Assembly (NCBI GenBank): GCA_021442155.1
Contig: CM038221.1
Span: forward strand, 149,907,601 to 149,971,600
Length of the DNA stretch: 64,000 bases
Origin: Cymbidium sinense
Lineage: Eukaryota > Streptophyta > Magnoliopsida > Asparagales > Orchidaceae
Direction of reading: 5' to 3'
Shown here: positions 23,133-35,821 of the stretch, one piece after another
How the letters are laid out: every line of letters starts with the position of its first letter
How positions within the stretch are numbered: the stretch's first letter is position 1
Notes under the pieces: model-generated
Database searches by the model: none
What the model saw: the letters and a program-made list of their open reading frames with translations, nothing else
Told to the model about the DNA's origin: nothing
Program-made: the position numbers and the translations under genes

Positions 23133-26100
23133 GAATAATCCTAAGCATACTTATACATGTAATGCAAATTTTTAGCACACTTTAATGATGAATGCTAAGA
23201 GATATGATTTGAAAATTTGGATATTCCATTGATGCATGTCTTTATTATGTAGAAAAAGAGGGATTTTTCATCCATTAAAAAATGCATATTCACATGTATA
23301 AAAGTTATAAGTGAGTACAACACCATTATTTTCTACACCAGGGGTGTAAGGTACAACACTTAGGGCTATTTAAAGCCTCGTAGCCCTAGGATGTCCAAAC
23401 TAATATACCACTTTTCTTAAATACATGTAGATGTGTAGAAAGAACCAAATGGATAAAGAATCATGCAAAAGATCATATTTGATTTGGTTGTGTAATTTAC
23501 ATGTGTAATATGAAGGTCCTTCTTTAGTCATAACATAGAAATGCATAGGATTATATTTAAACAAGTGTTGTGTTCTTTTTAAATGAACTATACACTCTAT
23601 AAATCCTATGTAAATCCATATTAAGAGAAGAAGAGAGAACTTCATAATACACATCTTATGCTATAATTATATGCAAGCTTATAAATATTTATAAGTAGCA
23701 TCACTTCATTCATAATCTTTAATTTATAGGTTTTGAAAATAATTTTTTAGTTTAATAGTGATAATAGCCACTCTTATTCTTAATTTTTAGCCAAAACATG
23801 CAATTTAACATAAAAGAAAGCATTTTATTTAATTAATTTTTCAAAAGAAATGAATACATGATTTCATATGGCAAACAATATTTAGCATGCTTGGAAAGAA
23901 ATAAAGGGATGTAAGTACATGACTTCATTCACCCTAATTAATTCCTAAGGGTAATTATATAAAATAAGATTATTTAAAATGAATCAAAATTCTTTAAGGA
24001 GATTTTTATTTTTAAATTTGATTTGACTTAGAAAATATGAAAAGGGTTTCCTGGTCTTAAACCATTTCCCCATGTGTGAATTGGTTTAGTTTAATTTATA
24101 ATAAGTAGGTTGATTTTATGTTTTGTGTAGATTAAGGTATGAATTAAATCCATTAGGTACCCCTTACCTACACCACTTTAACATAATTATTCAAGTAATT
24201 GTGAGCCAAAATATGATATGCAACCACTTGGAAATTAAATCAACAATGCACCTAAGAAATGAAGGGCCTAATGAAATTAGCTCATAATTATTGATTAATT
24301 AAGCTAAAGAGTTTAATTAAGTACTTTCATAACCATCCTATACATGTAGTTTGATTATACTTTTTTTGGAGTTCTCTTAGATTATTGAACACCTAAGAAT
24401 CTACCCAAGAATTGAATGATTTGGTTTTGAATTTTATTAATTAAACCATTTAATGAAGTGATTAAGTCATTAATTAATTGCAAATTGATTAAGTGTTTAT
24501 CAAAATGAAATAAACTTAGGAGATAGATTGAAAAAGAGGTCCACATCTCATCCCTATGTCCATTCACTATTTCATAATGATTAGCAAGTTTAATTAGTGA
24601 GTTTATCACTATTTAACATGCTAATTAATCATTTCATTAATTAATAGAGGGATTAAGGATGAAATAAGCAATTCCCTTAATTAATCTAATAATAAATTTC
24701 AAGAAAATCATGGGAGGCAGAGGTCATCCCACTAATCAACCTCAGGAAGTTTAGAATTAATTACTAAAGTAATTAAGGAGTAATTAGCCTAATTGCATTT
24801 CTAAAAAAATCTTAAATTGAGTGAAAATTACTATTCATAAGTAATTAATTTTAGTTTTATATTATTCTCCTCTGAATTATCTTTAAAATGAGTTTGGGTT
24901 TGTATTTTGTGTACTTTTCTACAATTAGTTATGATTTTAGGAAGTTTCACCATTAAAAATGGATTAATTAAAGCTAATTAAACCCTAATCTCTGCCACGG
25001 CGACGCCGCTAACGCTTCCATGTGGCACGATGGGATAAGTTATTTAAGTTGTCACATCTATCGACTGAGTTAGCTATGCATCTTCCTCAGAGACCGCCCA
25101 ATCGATCAAGCGGTCAAGATTAATCCTGAAGTTTAGGCTAAGAATCAGATGGGATCTAGCGTGATCTAATCACAACTGCCCATTCCAATCATGTGGAACG
25201 GGCAGCGTGGGATCCTTCTTCTTCGGTGACCATTTCCATCAAAAAGGACCAACTAAATTTTTCCATGGCTATAATTTTAAGCAAATACCTCGCCTGAGGC
25301 TATAACTGATGCTTCCAATGGAGGAGGTAGCTTCGTCTAGTAGAGTTGAAGCCCTGTTGAAGGAATTAGGTTTGTATTTGAAGTAGATGGTTCGGTTGAC
25401 CAAGCTCCCCTTCAATGGTGATCAGCCTTGATCGAAGTGGTGCTTCATGTGCCTTGGAGACTTATTGATTGATTCGACAAAGTCCACGATGTGTGCAAGG
25501 TTTTTAATTTGTTTGAGAATTGGATGAGTTGATCGATTGAATCTCCTTAGCTCTGAGGAAATGATTGCTTTTGGTTTGAGTGGGAATGAGGGGGAGTATA
25601 TCTCCTCCTCCTTGGATTGGATGGTGAGAGGCTGAATTGCCATTTTTGATCAATAGCATGGATTGAAGGAGAGTGGATGCCCTTGTTCTAGGTGAGTGCA
25701 CTTATAGTTCCAAGTGTTCAAATTCCATTGGAGAGGTCAGTTTGGCTTTGCCTTGGGTCATGGCTAACCCAAGCTCATTTGATCAGGTTCACCACCCTCC
25801 TTGGTGTCCATGTGGACCACTAGGAGGATTCCAAGTGGCCTTGAGAAAGAAATAGTCAAATTCTAAGTGAATTTGGTCATAGATACCTTTGACCTAGGGA
25901 AATGATTTTGATTTGGATTTGAAAATGATTCAAAATGGTTGGGCCAAATTTCAAGTGATTTGGAGTTCATTTGATTTGATTTGGTTCAATTTGACCATTT
26001 AGGTCAAGTTGGGTCAAATTGGGGTTAGTTGACCAATTGGTCAAATCAAACCATGGGTTAGTCAAGTTCAAATGATCATTTGGAGCCTATGAGTATCATT

Positions 26101-27648
26101 GGTTTGGTTCAATTTTGTTTATATTTGGTTTTAGTTTATTTAGGTTCATTTAGGTCAAATGGGTCAAGTTGACCAATTTGACCCATTTGACCCAAATTGG
26201 TTAGGTCATGGGTTGGTTTAGGCTTGGTTGATCATTTAAAATATATTGCAAGCTTTGGTTTCAATCAATTTTGATTTGGTTTGATTTCAAGTTGATTTGA
26301 CCTTTTAGGTCAAGTTGGGTTCATGGTCAATTGGGCTAGGTTGGGTCTAATTGGTCAATTGAAGCTTTGGTCAAGTTCAACAATCAATTTAGAATGAATT
26401 TGGCCCATTGGTTGCAATCAATTTGGCTTAGATCAAGATTTGAGCCATTTTGGCTTTTTAGGTCAAATTGGGCCAACTTAGGTCAAGTGGCCAATTAGGC
26501 TTAGTTTGGCTCAATTGATAACTTGGTCATGTTCAATCATTGATTATGAATTGGTTTAGATCAATGGTTTCAATCAATTTGGAATATGGTGGATTTTGGC
26601 TAGTTTTGGTTTCATTTGGGTTAAATGTTGACTTGATCAAAGGCTAGGTTTGACTTGGTTTGACCTAATTTGAGTGATTGATCATTCTATGATGATTTTT
26701 TATCACAATGAAAGGCTTAGATGGGCTTAGTTCAATCTAATTTGGGTTGGATTAGAATTTGGCTCAAAAAGATCCTTTAGGTCACTTTAGGTTAAGTGAG
26801 CCTAAGTGGGTCAATTGACTTGGTCAAGGCTTGATTCAAGTTTGGTGAACTCACATATGGACTTATGATGGAAATATAAATCCAATTGCAAGTGGTTTAG
26901 AGTCAAATGGGTTTTGGTTCATTTGACAATTTCAAGTCAAAAGATGAACATGGGTTTGATTTTGGTTTGATGATTGTAGTTTATGTCATTATTTGGGCAT
27001 GTGATTGAAGAAGTGATTGTTTGAAGAGAAAATCCAAGGTTTGGATTGATTTGAGAATAATTTGGCTAAATCCAAGAAATTTTCTTAAAGGATATGTTGA
27101 TTTGATTTGAGTTTAGTTAGTTATTGAATTTATATTTCATTTATATTTGTGAATATAAATGAGAATATAAATGGTTATGAGAAAATCTTTTGAGTTTGGA
27201 GTGATTTGGATTTGATTTGAGCTAAGTCCATAAGATGAAATCAAAGGGCTTAGGAAAGATTTTGGGATTTGAATTCAATCATGGGTTTCAATCATTTGAT
27301 TTGGAATTTGGAATTGATTTATGATTTGAGAAAATCAATTGAGTTGGAATTGATTTAAGATTTGGGTTTTGGAAATGATTTATGATTTGAGAAAATCAAT
27401 TGAGTTGGAATTGATTTAAGATTTGATTTGGATTGGTTTGAAGGAGGGAAGCAAGGATTGGGTTCAAGCTAAGGGTAGTCAAATCCTCCCAAGGCATAAC
27501 CTATTCCTATGGCTAACTCTAAGTCTCTAGGTTAGGTTATTTGTTCACCTAATCACTAGAAGTGTCTTAAGACCAAAAGAACTTAGTGTTAGAGGAGTCC
27601 TATGTCTAAGATGGAGAAGTTGAAAGCTCACTCAAAAGTGAGGTCAAA
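23133..27648 (-). repeat. E2 left (3') LTR, part right of the E1 insertion
   Basis: Begins abruptly at a point equivalent to E1 position 18208 (both read 'gaataatcctaagcatac') and runs to the LTR end near GAGGTCAAAA (27640-27649), then into E2 internal sequence. The missing first 2.35 kb should lie left of E1 but is not in the window. It holds the conserved island (23290-23400, with small deletions), the TATAT dyad (25590-25608) and the TTGACC array (about 25990-26860). No genes. Confidence 0.85.
25990..26860 (-). promoter_or_regulatory. E2 LTR: TTGACC/GGTCAA array
   Basis: Same dense hexamer array as in the E1 LTR, for example several copies within 25989-26046 and 26140-26180. It lies upstream, in the sense direction, of the TATAT dyad at 25590-25608. 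The function is inferred only. Confidence 0.4.
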
Positions 27649-29700
27649 AGGTGTCCAATAGGTGTGGTGTGACGGCATAATCACATTTGGTGTTGAGAGA
27701 TGATCAACAATGTTCAATGATCAACTAACAAATGATCTACTCTAAACTCGAGGTGAAAGGAATCAAGATCTTAGGTAATGACTCTACTTATGTCAAAAAA
27801 CATAAGAGAGTGAAGGAGGAATCCAGAGATTGAATGTGAGCCTTCCACTGGGTTATTCAGGATAAGATTATGAAATCCAAGGGATTAGAATTTGGAATCG
27901 GGGATGTGAACCTTCCACTGGTGGGTTGGATTAAAACTCCAGGGAGATTGGAAAGATTTGCATCTCACTGAGAGAAGCTGATTGATTTTATTATTTAATT
28001 TACCTCCACTGGAGAGGAGGGTTGGTTTTGTTTTATTTTAAATTTTGATTTTGAGACCCCTACAGGGTGGATCCATCTAGTAGGGGCCATTTTACTTCAA
28101 ATTTACCAATCCAAAGGGGTAGTCTACCAACCACATGGCTATCCAACCAAAGGGGCTTTTCGTGTGTACGCATTTTAGAAGAAAGGTACTTACATCCTCC
28201 AATAAAGATGGATCTGGATGAGAGTGAACATCAACCCAACCTTAGGCTGACTACTAAGTGAATGCTCCTGGGGGATTTAAATCAGCTCAAAAACTATCAA
28301 AAGTAATTTCAATTTTTAATTATATTTGATGGATCCCGTTGGTTTGCGATGGAATGTACTGAGTAGGGGCCATGTAGGCCTTACCCTACCTTAGATTTAC
28401 TAATCCAAAGGGGTAGTTTCCCGGCTGAAGGGAGAACTATCCAACCAAAGGGGTGTCTTTTGGTTTGTAGTAGCTAATTCAGGGAAGAAACCATGGACTC
28501 ACATCTTCCAAAGAAAAGACCACTAGGTGATGTATTAGCAAGGTAACATGTCAACTCAACCTAGGGCTGCCCGTCAGTTTGTGACAGTCGTGCTAGAAAG
28601 AATGCGTAGTAGACTTACATCTTTTAGAGTGAAATGACTATCTGGATAACCTGTTTGTGGCAAAATAGATTGAACCTGACCTAAGGACTATGAGAGAGTG
28701 CCACCGGGGACTTATCTCAACTCAAGTGAGTCGCACCTATAAGAAGTTTTAGCCTACCAAAGATAGCTGCTTGGGAAAGGGGCTATTGAGGATTTGAATT
28801 CTAATCCATAAAATAAATTTTTATTTATGTTTACTTTTGTTTATTTATCATGGACCCTATTGTGCAGGGATCATAGAAGGAGCTTATATCGCCTAGCCTA
28901 TCTCATTTACTAGTCCAAGGGAGATCCATGCATCCAATAAATTCTCCAACCACAAGTGGCTATTAGAAAGGGGACGTCCAATCCAAAAGTAACCTCGGTA
29001 GTGTCTAAATGGGGTCACAAAGGATGTGATCCAAGCAGAGTGCCCGTAGGGGAGGGGCCACTAAAGTCTTTATCCAAAAACCCTAAAAAAAATAATGTAT
29101 GTAGGTATTCGGTGGCCAACTGAAGGAGAAAGCATTGATACTCACGTCTGCCAAGAGTGGTGTATCCACCGGGTGAGTCGCTGTCAGCATAACGAACATC
29201 AACCAACCTAAGGGGCCATCGGTTTGCGATAATCAACCTAAGAAGAAAGGATCGGGGACCCACGTCTTCCTACAATAAAATTGACATTGATAGTCTTTTT
29301 TGCAGTGTGCTATCCCTAGGGCGACTAATGAATGCCACTGGGGACTTATATCAACTCAAAAGTAGTCAAGAGGAAAGGAGCCCCTGGGGGACTTATCCTA
29401 AACCTTAAATATACTCAACCTAGTCAGTGCATGATGGTTAGTTCAAGAAGAAAGCATGTAGGCTTACATCCTCTTAAACAAAGTCAACATGAGGTAGCTT
29501 ATTGGCTACATAGTGAGGGATACAAAAAAACAAGATGCGTATCGGTTTGCATTGGTCAAGTCAAGAAGAAAGTGCAGGGACTCACATCTGCTAGACAAGT
29601 GACCACTAGGGTGACACACTAGCAAGGTAGATGTCACCACCTAGAGCTAATGAGTGAGTGTCAAAGGGGCTTTCCCACATTAAAAATAGCTCGAGACAAA
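27649..29700 (-). repeat. E2 3' region: degenerate repeat array
   Basis: Same array as 3593-5720, with the cores CCACTGGGG and GACTCACATC, but with many short gaps. For example, the block near 27850-27930 lacks several 'ccactgg'-type words present at 3800-3900. No reading frame is conserved with the other copies. Non-coding. Confidence 0.75.
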
Positions 29701-29714
29701 GATATGTGTTTGTT

Positions 29715-29990
29715 GTTAGGGTAAGATGCTCTTGTTCTTTACACCTATCCTAAAACACGCTTAAGATTTGATGAAATGGTGCCATGAATGGCAGTTGTGA
29801 TCCCACTAAGAAAGGATGCCGCTTGGGTTTTCTTACACCTAACTTAGCTGTGCTAATCAAAATAGGATGTCTCTTGGGTTCTCTTATAGCTACTCTAGTA
29901 GCGCTAGGGATTCATGTTTAATTTGTGTTAGTGTTGTAAAATAAGGATAGGATACCTCTTGGGTTCTCTTATACCTACCCCAAACACGAT
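29715..29990 (-). repeat. E2 four-copy 40-bp tandem repeat
   Basis: Four diverged copies of a unit like GGATGCCTCTTGGGTTCTCT followed by 'acacctacc' and a C-rich end begin near 29720, 29815, 29866 and 29948. They sit immediately downstream of the integrase stop in the sense direction. E3 has the same four copies at 45570-45845; E1 lost them by deletion. Confidence 0.75.
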
Positions 29991-30079
29991 GTTTGTTCAA
30001 AGAAACAACACTTCCAATGAAGATAATATTTTGATGAATTGGAATAGAATTTTGAGGATAATTATTTTCAAGTATAATT

Positions 30080-31250
30080 TTATGGGTAATATTTCTTCAA
30101 ATAGAGCCCATTGATTGGAAGCATCGTGTTCCTTTACAATCAATAAGTTGATAAGATCCTCCTTGAGTTCTCTATGAAAAAAGGGCCTTCCCAAGTGGGT
30201 TCAAACTTTCCTCCCATATTTGATGGGTAACAATTGGTCTCCTTAACTAAAACAAGCTCTCCTACTTGAAAAGCTCTAGGTCAGACCCGATTATTATGAG
30301 CTTGAATCATTTTGGCTTTGTATAACTCGAGGTTCTAGCATGCTCGTAGGCATCTCTCCTCCAAACCTTTGAGCTCTTCTAACCGTAACTTGGCATTCAA
30401 CTCAATAGTGATTTTGCTACCCATTGCTATCCTTAGTGATGGGAGCTAAACTTCTAATGGTAGAATGGCTTCACATACACCAAGGAGAATGTACATTGGT
30501 TGAGTTCTCAGATGTGCGATGATGCAAGGCTTCAACTACGCTCATGCCATCACTTTTTTATCGTTGAGTGTCTTCTTTAGTATGTGGATGAGAGTTTTGT
30601 TGAATCATTTGCCCTAGGATAGTAAATAATGGAGTATCTCTAATCTATACAATGTCTCCTTGCGAAGCTGTTGATCTTGGTGCTTTTGAATGCGCATTAT
30701 TATCGATATAATTCATCGAGGCAACCTATATACCATATGGTTCTAAAACTAGAGCACATGTAAAGACCCTTGCAGAAAAGTAATCAGATAGCTAGATGAA
30801 CATGACCCAAGAAAGAGGATCAATTGACCCACTATGTACACCCCAACACTCAATGGCCATGAGGCCAATGTAGTGTAGAATGTTGGGTGGTGCAAGAGAC
30901 ACCATGTACTTGACATTGGTGGTATCTCCTAGCTACATCTATGCAGTCTATAATCATCGAAGAATAGTAGTATCCTAATCTCTTGATCTTGGCTTTCATC
31001 TTGACCGGATTGATGCACTCAATGTCTCATCATGATCTGAGCTTTCTTTGTATAGTAACCACATTTGATCAAAAGATGGTATTGCCATCCACGAGCATGA
31101 GAGAGCTCGCTTCATCCGATGGGCTTGTGATTTCTCTTGAGGTAGTTTGCCTGTGTTCAAGTAATCTATAAATGGTTGCCTCCAATCCAGTTCCTCTCTT
31201 TATTAGCAACTAAAACCTCCCCTTCAAGAGAAAATCTCTTGATGAGTTCA
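30080..31250 (-). pseudogene. E2 integrase
   Basis: The natural pol stop is preserved as TAA at 30082-30080, just after a block equivalent to LYLKKYYP of E3. The C-terminal segment is out of frame with the core. The core near 30680-30860 keeps traces of the DPP...GHRFI and IDNG blocks. The zinc-binding block near 30905-30950 reads RRYHQCQVHG, keeping both Gln codons as CAA where E3 has TAG. The segment with the third acidic residue (near 30610-30640) has a deletion. Inactive. Confidence 0.8.
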
Positions 31251-31700
31251 GCATCAATAAGTGATAAGACTTGACTATTTTGGACCATTATTGGAATGGA
31301 CTCATCTTCTAGACATGCCAATTCCTTAGCGAGTTTGGCCAAAGCATCTACTTTTGTTTTCTCTCCTTGAGGAACCTTGTAGATGGTGACTCTGGATTTG
31401 GCAGCTTCATGGTGTACTCATGGTAGATGCTTAAGTTTTAGAACCTTACAGACCCAACAACTGGATGACCTGAGAATCTCAGAGATGTTGATGTTTGACA
31501 CACTTAATAACTAACCCCAAATCAAAATCAGCCTCATATTTAGCTTCATTGATGCATGGATTGGTGAGATAGTATGAGAATCTCATCACATCATGGTCTA
31601 GAGTTAAGGATGTATTCCTTCCTTTCCTGGAAGAGTAGATCATGGTTCTTCTCCTTTTTGAAAGGAAGCCACACCATCAAAATACATCTCCCAGCGGTGA
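31250..31700 (-). pseudogene. E2 RNase H domain
   Basis: Minus-strand pol segment with an FDG-type first Asp near 31670-31690 and a DSQVI block near 31478-31495 that holds the third Asp followed by Gln (CAG). The NNEAEYEA block near 31535-31560 is shortened. The downstream VPRGE...LAKLA segment is traceable near 31320-31380 with a frame change. Value: it supplies the CAG state against which the E3 TAG can be compared. Confidence 0.7.
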
Positions 31701-31899
31701 ATGCTAATTCCCCTAAGTTCATGATTTGTTCATCGGGGAGGTCATCACTAAGCGAGGAATCAGCAGGAAGTGAGTGTGCTACTAAGAAATTTGCTAGTGC
31801 CTGTCCTTCACAGCACACAGGGGTATGAATGTGATTTAAAATTGTGACAAAATCATGGACTAATGAGCCAACCATCCAACAAGATCATCGTGGTCAAGA

Positions 31900-33327
31900 G
31901 ATATCAGTTGATCGATTTCGACATCAAGTTCATCTTATGAGAAAGCATGTAATGGTGTAGCTTTAGGATGTGAAGATTAAAGCTAGGCAATGCTTCTCAA
32001 TAGGTGGGTAGTTTGCTTGAGTAGGATCGATGATCGAGGTAGTAGAGCGCTCTTTCCTTCTCATTGGTTTGGGCCAACAAAGCACTGAGGGAGTCATCCA
32101 ATGCAGCAGTGTAAAGGATAAGTGGCTTCCCCAAGATAGGGGCTGCTAGAACTAGGGATGTCTTCTAAAGCATGCTAGCACTTATCATCCCACTTAAACT
32201 TAGCATCCTTTTTGACAAGTGCTAAAAATGGCTTGCATCTTCCTGATAGATTGGAGATAAAGCACCTTAGATGCACCAACTGCCCTTGGAAAGATCTGAA
32301 TTGAGTTAAACTTTTAGGGGGTCACATTTCTAAGATAGCTTTGACCTTTTATGGATCTATCTCTATTCCCCGGTGTCGGACAACAAACCCAAGGAACTTC
32401 AAGATACAATGCACACTTCAAGGGTTCATTTTGAGGTTAAATTATCTTAACCTTCAAAACTACTCAAGTCAAAGAGATGGTCTTCCTTTTCTTTACTTTT
32501 GACTACTAGATCATCAACATAACATTCAACTTGATGATGAATGAGTTCATTGATGATCCGTCATGGCCCATCGTATGTAGCACGCCTTTTAAGGCCAAAA
32601 GGCATGACCTTATAACAATAGATTCTGATCGGGGTTTGAAAGCAGTGTTTCTTTCATCCTCGAGGGCCATCTTGATTTGGTTGTAGCCAGATGACCCATC
32701 CATAAAGAAGAAAACTACATGAGATGAGGCGATGTCCACCATTAACTCTAGTATAGGAAGTGAAATTTCATCCTTAGGATAAGCCTTATTTAAGTCCTTG
32801 AAATCAATGCATATGCGAATTTGGTCATTCTTTTTTGTAACTTGCATGACACTGGCTAACCAAGTAGGGTCATTGATCAGTTTCTTGACTTCAGAAGGGA
32901 CCCATTATTCGATTTCTAATCGCATGCGTCTAGGAGCTTGTTTGATAGGGTTGGCATTAGGGTCTATTGCTAGTTTTTGGAATGTTATGTCAGGAGGTAA
33001 TCCATGCATCTCTTCATAGCTCCATGCAAACCAGTCCTTAAACTCAGTCAATAACCTAACTAAGTCATTGGTTTCTTCTTCATTCAATAGAGAACTGATG
33101 TATGTGGGGCGCGAATATTCTTCTATCCCAAGGTTAATTTCTTTGAGCTTGTCGATGGTTGAATGGATTTTTTCTTCAAATTTTGGAGGTGCATCTCTGA
33201 TTTGAAGATCATCTAAAGTTTCCAAACACACTTCCTCATAAGAGTTTGTGTGGTTTGAGAATAACCTATCAGACTCTAGATGATTGGTGACAACTAAGCA
33301 AAAATCATCGTCGTCGACTGGACCCAC
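31900..33327 (-). pseudogene. E2 reverse transcriptase and its N-terminal region
   Basis: The open piece 33327-32905 (140 codons) covers the lead-in with EEETNDLVRLLTEF, FAWSYEEMHGLPPD and IKQAPRRMRLEIE. The piece 32847-32506 carries CIDFKDLNKAYPKDE, then FMDGSSGYNQIKMALED and EDERNTAF. A frameshift follows, and the catalytic YVDD block is found in another frame near 32500-32530. The palm residues Asp of FMDG and YVDD are present. This is the best preserved RT start among the three copies. Confidence 0.85.
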
Positions 33328-34200
33328 TATACCGAATCCTAGTTCTGGTCTTGATTGTGCATCCCTACCTTTGTTGTTTTATAGCTTCTTGAGATACTCT
33401 GACCTATGTCTGGACCATCTGTAAGGAATCAAACCTTTCTTTGCAATATTATGAACACAAGGTGAGTACAAATCAAAAGGTAATTCCATTAAATCTTTAT
33501 ATGAATTATCCTCAAGTTTTACATCTATTTTGACTTGATGATGATGATCCCAACAGGAATCTCTTTAGCTTGACATTAATGGAAGATCTAGGGGCTTCCT
33601 TAACTACCAAACCCTCAACTTTTTGAGAAGAAAGTGAGGTTAGAGCTAAGGTTCCCAATTGTTGCCCAATGGTTTTACATAATTCTGATTCAAATACATT
33701 TATGTTTTGCTTGGAGGCCTGGTCTTCATCACTATCTGGCTTGAGTGTCACCTCCAATGAAAACCATTGAGAGGGGTTGGTTGGTATGCTTTTCATCCTC
33801 CGAGATGGATTCTAAGTCTATGTGAATAGCAGGAGAACTCCTGTGAACTGGAACATAGCCTCTGTTGGTTGGCTGCCAACCACGGGGTCTTCATCCTCTG
33901 GAACTGCCTCTATAACTACCTTTGCCTCTCCCTGGTGGAGCTCAAGATATTCTACCCATATGTCCATATTGTGGAATGAACTATGGGTGGAATGTAACAT
34001 GTGGCTCTACCTTTTCCTTAGTGTCCCTTTCTCACTCACTTGTACTTTTTTTCTTTTTTTTCATTTTTTTTCTTATTTTTCTTTTTATTTTTCTTTTGTA
34101 TTTGAACTTTGGCCAAGTTTGCAAGAATATGTATTTTGATTTTGAGGAAGATAGTAGGTTGCATCCTCATATATCTCGACCTTTCTAACTGAGAATGGCT
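33328..34200 (-). pseudogene. E2 protease-RT linker
   Basis: The open piece 33796-33512 reads IPTNPSQWFSLEVTLKPDSD, continues through a Ser/Leu-rich block (LGTLALTSLSSQKVEGLVV) and ends in GSSSSSQ. Right of it, near 33900-33950, is the Arg/Gly-type patch, and near 34040-34110 a Lys/Asn tract (KKNKKKNKKKNEKK). The order is the same as in E1 and E3. Predicted disordered spacer; function unknown. Confidence 0.65.
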
Positions 34201-34560
34201 TTTCATCTCCTTTGATATAGGATTCGATTTCATCTCTTCAAAACTTGATGCACTGATGAAGGGAGGATTGAACCATCTTGTTCTAGTGTATCCAAGCCTT
34301 ACTGAGCAAAGCAATAAATAATATATTTGAATCAATTAAATAGAACTTGGCTTCAGTCTTCTAGTTGCCTATTTCAAAGGTAACACTATGGAGCCTAAAG
34401 CTCTCTCGCCTTGTTCATTGAATCTTCTCAACATCATTCGATCTCCAAGAGCTTAGAGATGTCAATCCTCAAATAGGCAAGAGTTTTTAGGCTCATAATG
34501 TTCACCGATGCACCTAGATCAACCAACACCATATCAAGTTTGAATCACCCATATGTAATG
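34200..34560 (-). pseudogene. E2 aspartic protease
   Basis: Active-site block VLVDLGAS on the minus strand near 34500-34525, with the same DLGA triad as E1 and E3. The downstream half (SIVLP, LLGRPW-type, HQ block) is traceable between 34400 and 34250 but interrupted by small deletions. Lies between gag and the Lys-rich linker. Confidence 0.75.
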
Positions 34561-35821
34561 TAGGGGACGGTGTTCCATATCCCCAAGAAGGTCTTCATCG
34601 ATGAATGTGACTCTGACTTCTCTTGAATAATGTGCCTCCTCTCTAGGTGAGCTAAGCATATTTTTAGATCAAGAAGGGCCTTAATTAATGATTCCCTCAT
34701 CTCTTTGGATAAGACAAGAGAATCATATATGGTTTGTATGGCTAAAAAATTTGTTAGGTGAGCGAGGACATTGTATTTAACTCTAGGCTAATCTTCCACA
34801 AGCATATCCATGGGTGGAGCATCCTGTGGAGGGGCTTCTTGATCGCTGGAATGAATGGCTTGCTTACCCTTATCCTGAAGTGCTATCCTAGGATGTAGAA
34901 CTTTATCACTTTGAACATTGACTTCAGTGACTTCATGATATGGTTTAATGGAAAGTTTTACTCATCAAGTTCACCTATAGCTTCTCCTATAGGACCCTCA
35001 GAATCTATTGATTCCAAGTCTATCTCAAGAGGTGAACCCATATTATTCAGAGAAGGAAAGTCCATCTCTAAATTAGAAAGAGGATGATCAGAGTTGTTAT
35101 AATTATTAAGACTTGAAGAGTTTTATAAAGGAGTAGAATCAAATAACCCATCAAAACATCGATTTCTTGGATTTAAAAGGAGGTACATAGTACAAATCTA
35201 GCAAAGTAATTGGGGTGAGGTATTTGATGCCCTCATCCGCCGATACAAGATGTGTACTAGAAGAAGAACTAGTAAATGGGCGTAGGTAATGGTGGACCGA
35301 GGTTGGACTGATCGGTTGTGTTACTTGGCTATCCTGCAAGTGTGGGTCTCATTGGCCTTCCCACTTTCCCCAAGTTATATTTGGCAACTTGTGAACCTTC
35401 CTTGATGTTGGAGGTTTGAGCTGCCTCAGGCACCTACAAGGAAAGTTTCATGATTTTAAAAATAATATTTTTAGAGGTTCGAGATAAAGAGATATCTCAA
35501 CCTTCTTTTATTTTGAGAGGATCACATGTATCCCCAAGGATTACCCTAACAGAATTGGATGGTTGTTCTACTAGGTATTACTTAGGGTTAACTATAGCAC
35601 CTGACTTGTAGCTATGCTTAAGCTAGTTTTTTAATGTAAAGCAATCCTCCAAAACATGGCCCAAAGATGGTGGGAAAAGTTAGATCATTACTCTTGCCCA
35701 CTTCCTCCGGCCACCTAGCTCTGCACTGAAGTTTCTTTAAGAGGTTCTTAAAGATTTTCCTAACTACCTCCCTCTTAAATAAATAAGTTTTGTTTAAATT
35801 ATCCAAAATAGTAAGTGGATG
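34560..35821 (-). pseudogene. E2 gag C-terminal region, interrupted by E3
   Basis: Carries the gag-protease linker (Ser- and Leu-rich, 34700-35500) and the zinc-knuckle-like block HILEDCFTFKDWLE, traceable out of frame near 35620-35690. The sequence stops inside gag at GGATG (35817-35821), where E3 begins. The continuation is at 63772. A frameshifted open piece at 35806-35618 covers this part. Confidence 0.75.
35817..35821. other. Target-site duplication, left copy
   Basis: GGATG immediately left of the E3 LTR terminus TGGTG. The right copy is 63772-63776. The uninterrupted site is seen in E1 at about 11158-11170 as GTGGATGATAGC. Five bases is the usual duplication for Ty3/gypsy integrases. 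Confidence 0.8.

Larger units (their letters stand above)
23133..35821 (-). mobile_element. E2: outer Tat/Ogre-type element, left part
   Basis: The outer element of the nest. In the window it consists of partial 3' LTR (23133-27648), 3' region (27649-29990), integrase, RNase H, RT, protease and the C-terminal part of gag up to 35821, where E3 interrupts it. It resumes at 63772. E2 lacks many short blocks that E1 and E3 keep, often 5-20 bases, so its frames are more broken. Its 5' LTR and PBS lie right of the window. Confidence 0.85.

Noticed and set aside
18208..27648. Simple tandem duplication of 4.9 kb by unequal crossing-over
   Set aside because: The joint lies exactly at an LTR terminus that also ends E3 and the inverted copy. 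The two copies have accumulated different indels, so insertion is the simpler reading.
33822..34188. Plus-strand ORFs with Phe-rich hydrophobic stretches resembling membrane proteins
   Set aside because: The Phe run is the reverse complement of the Lys-rich pol linker; the same artefact appears at 9260-9624 and 49821-50072.
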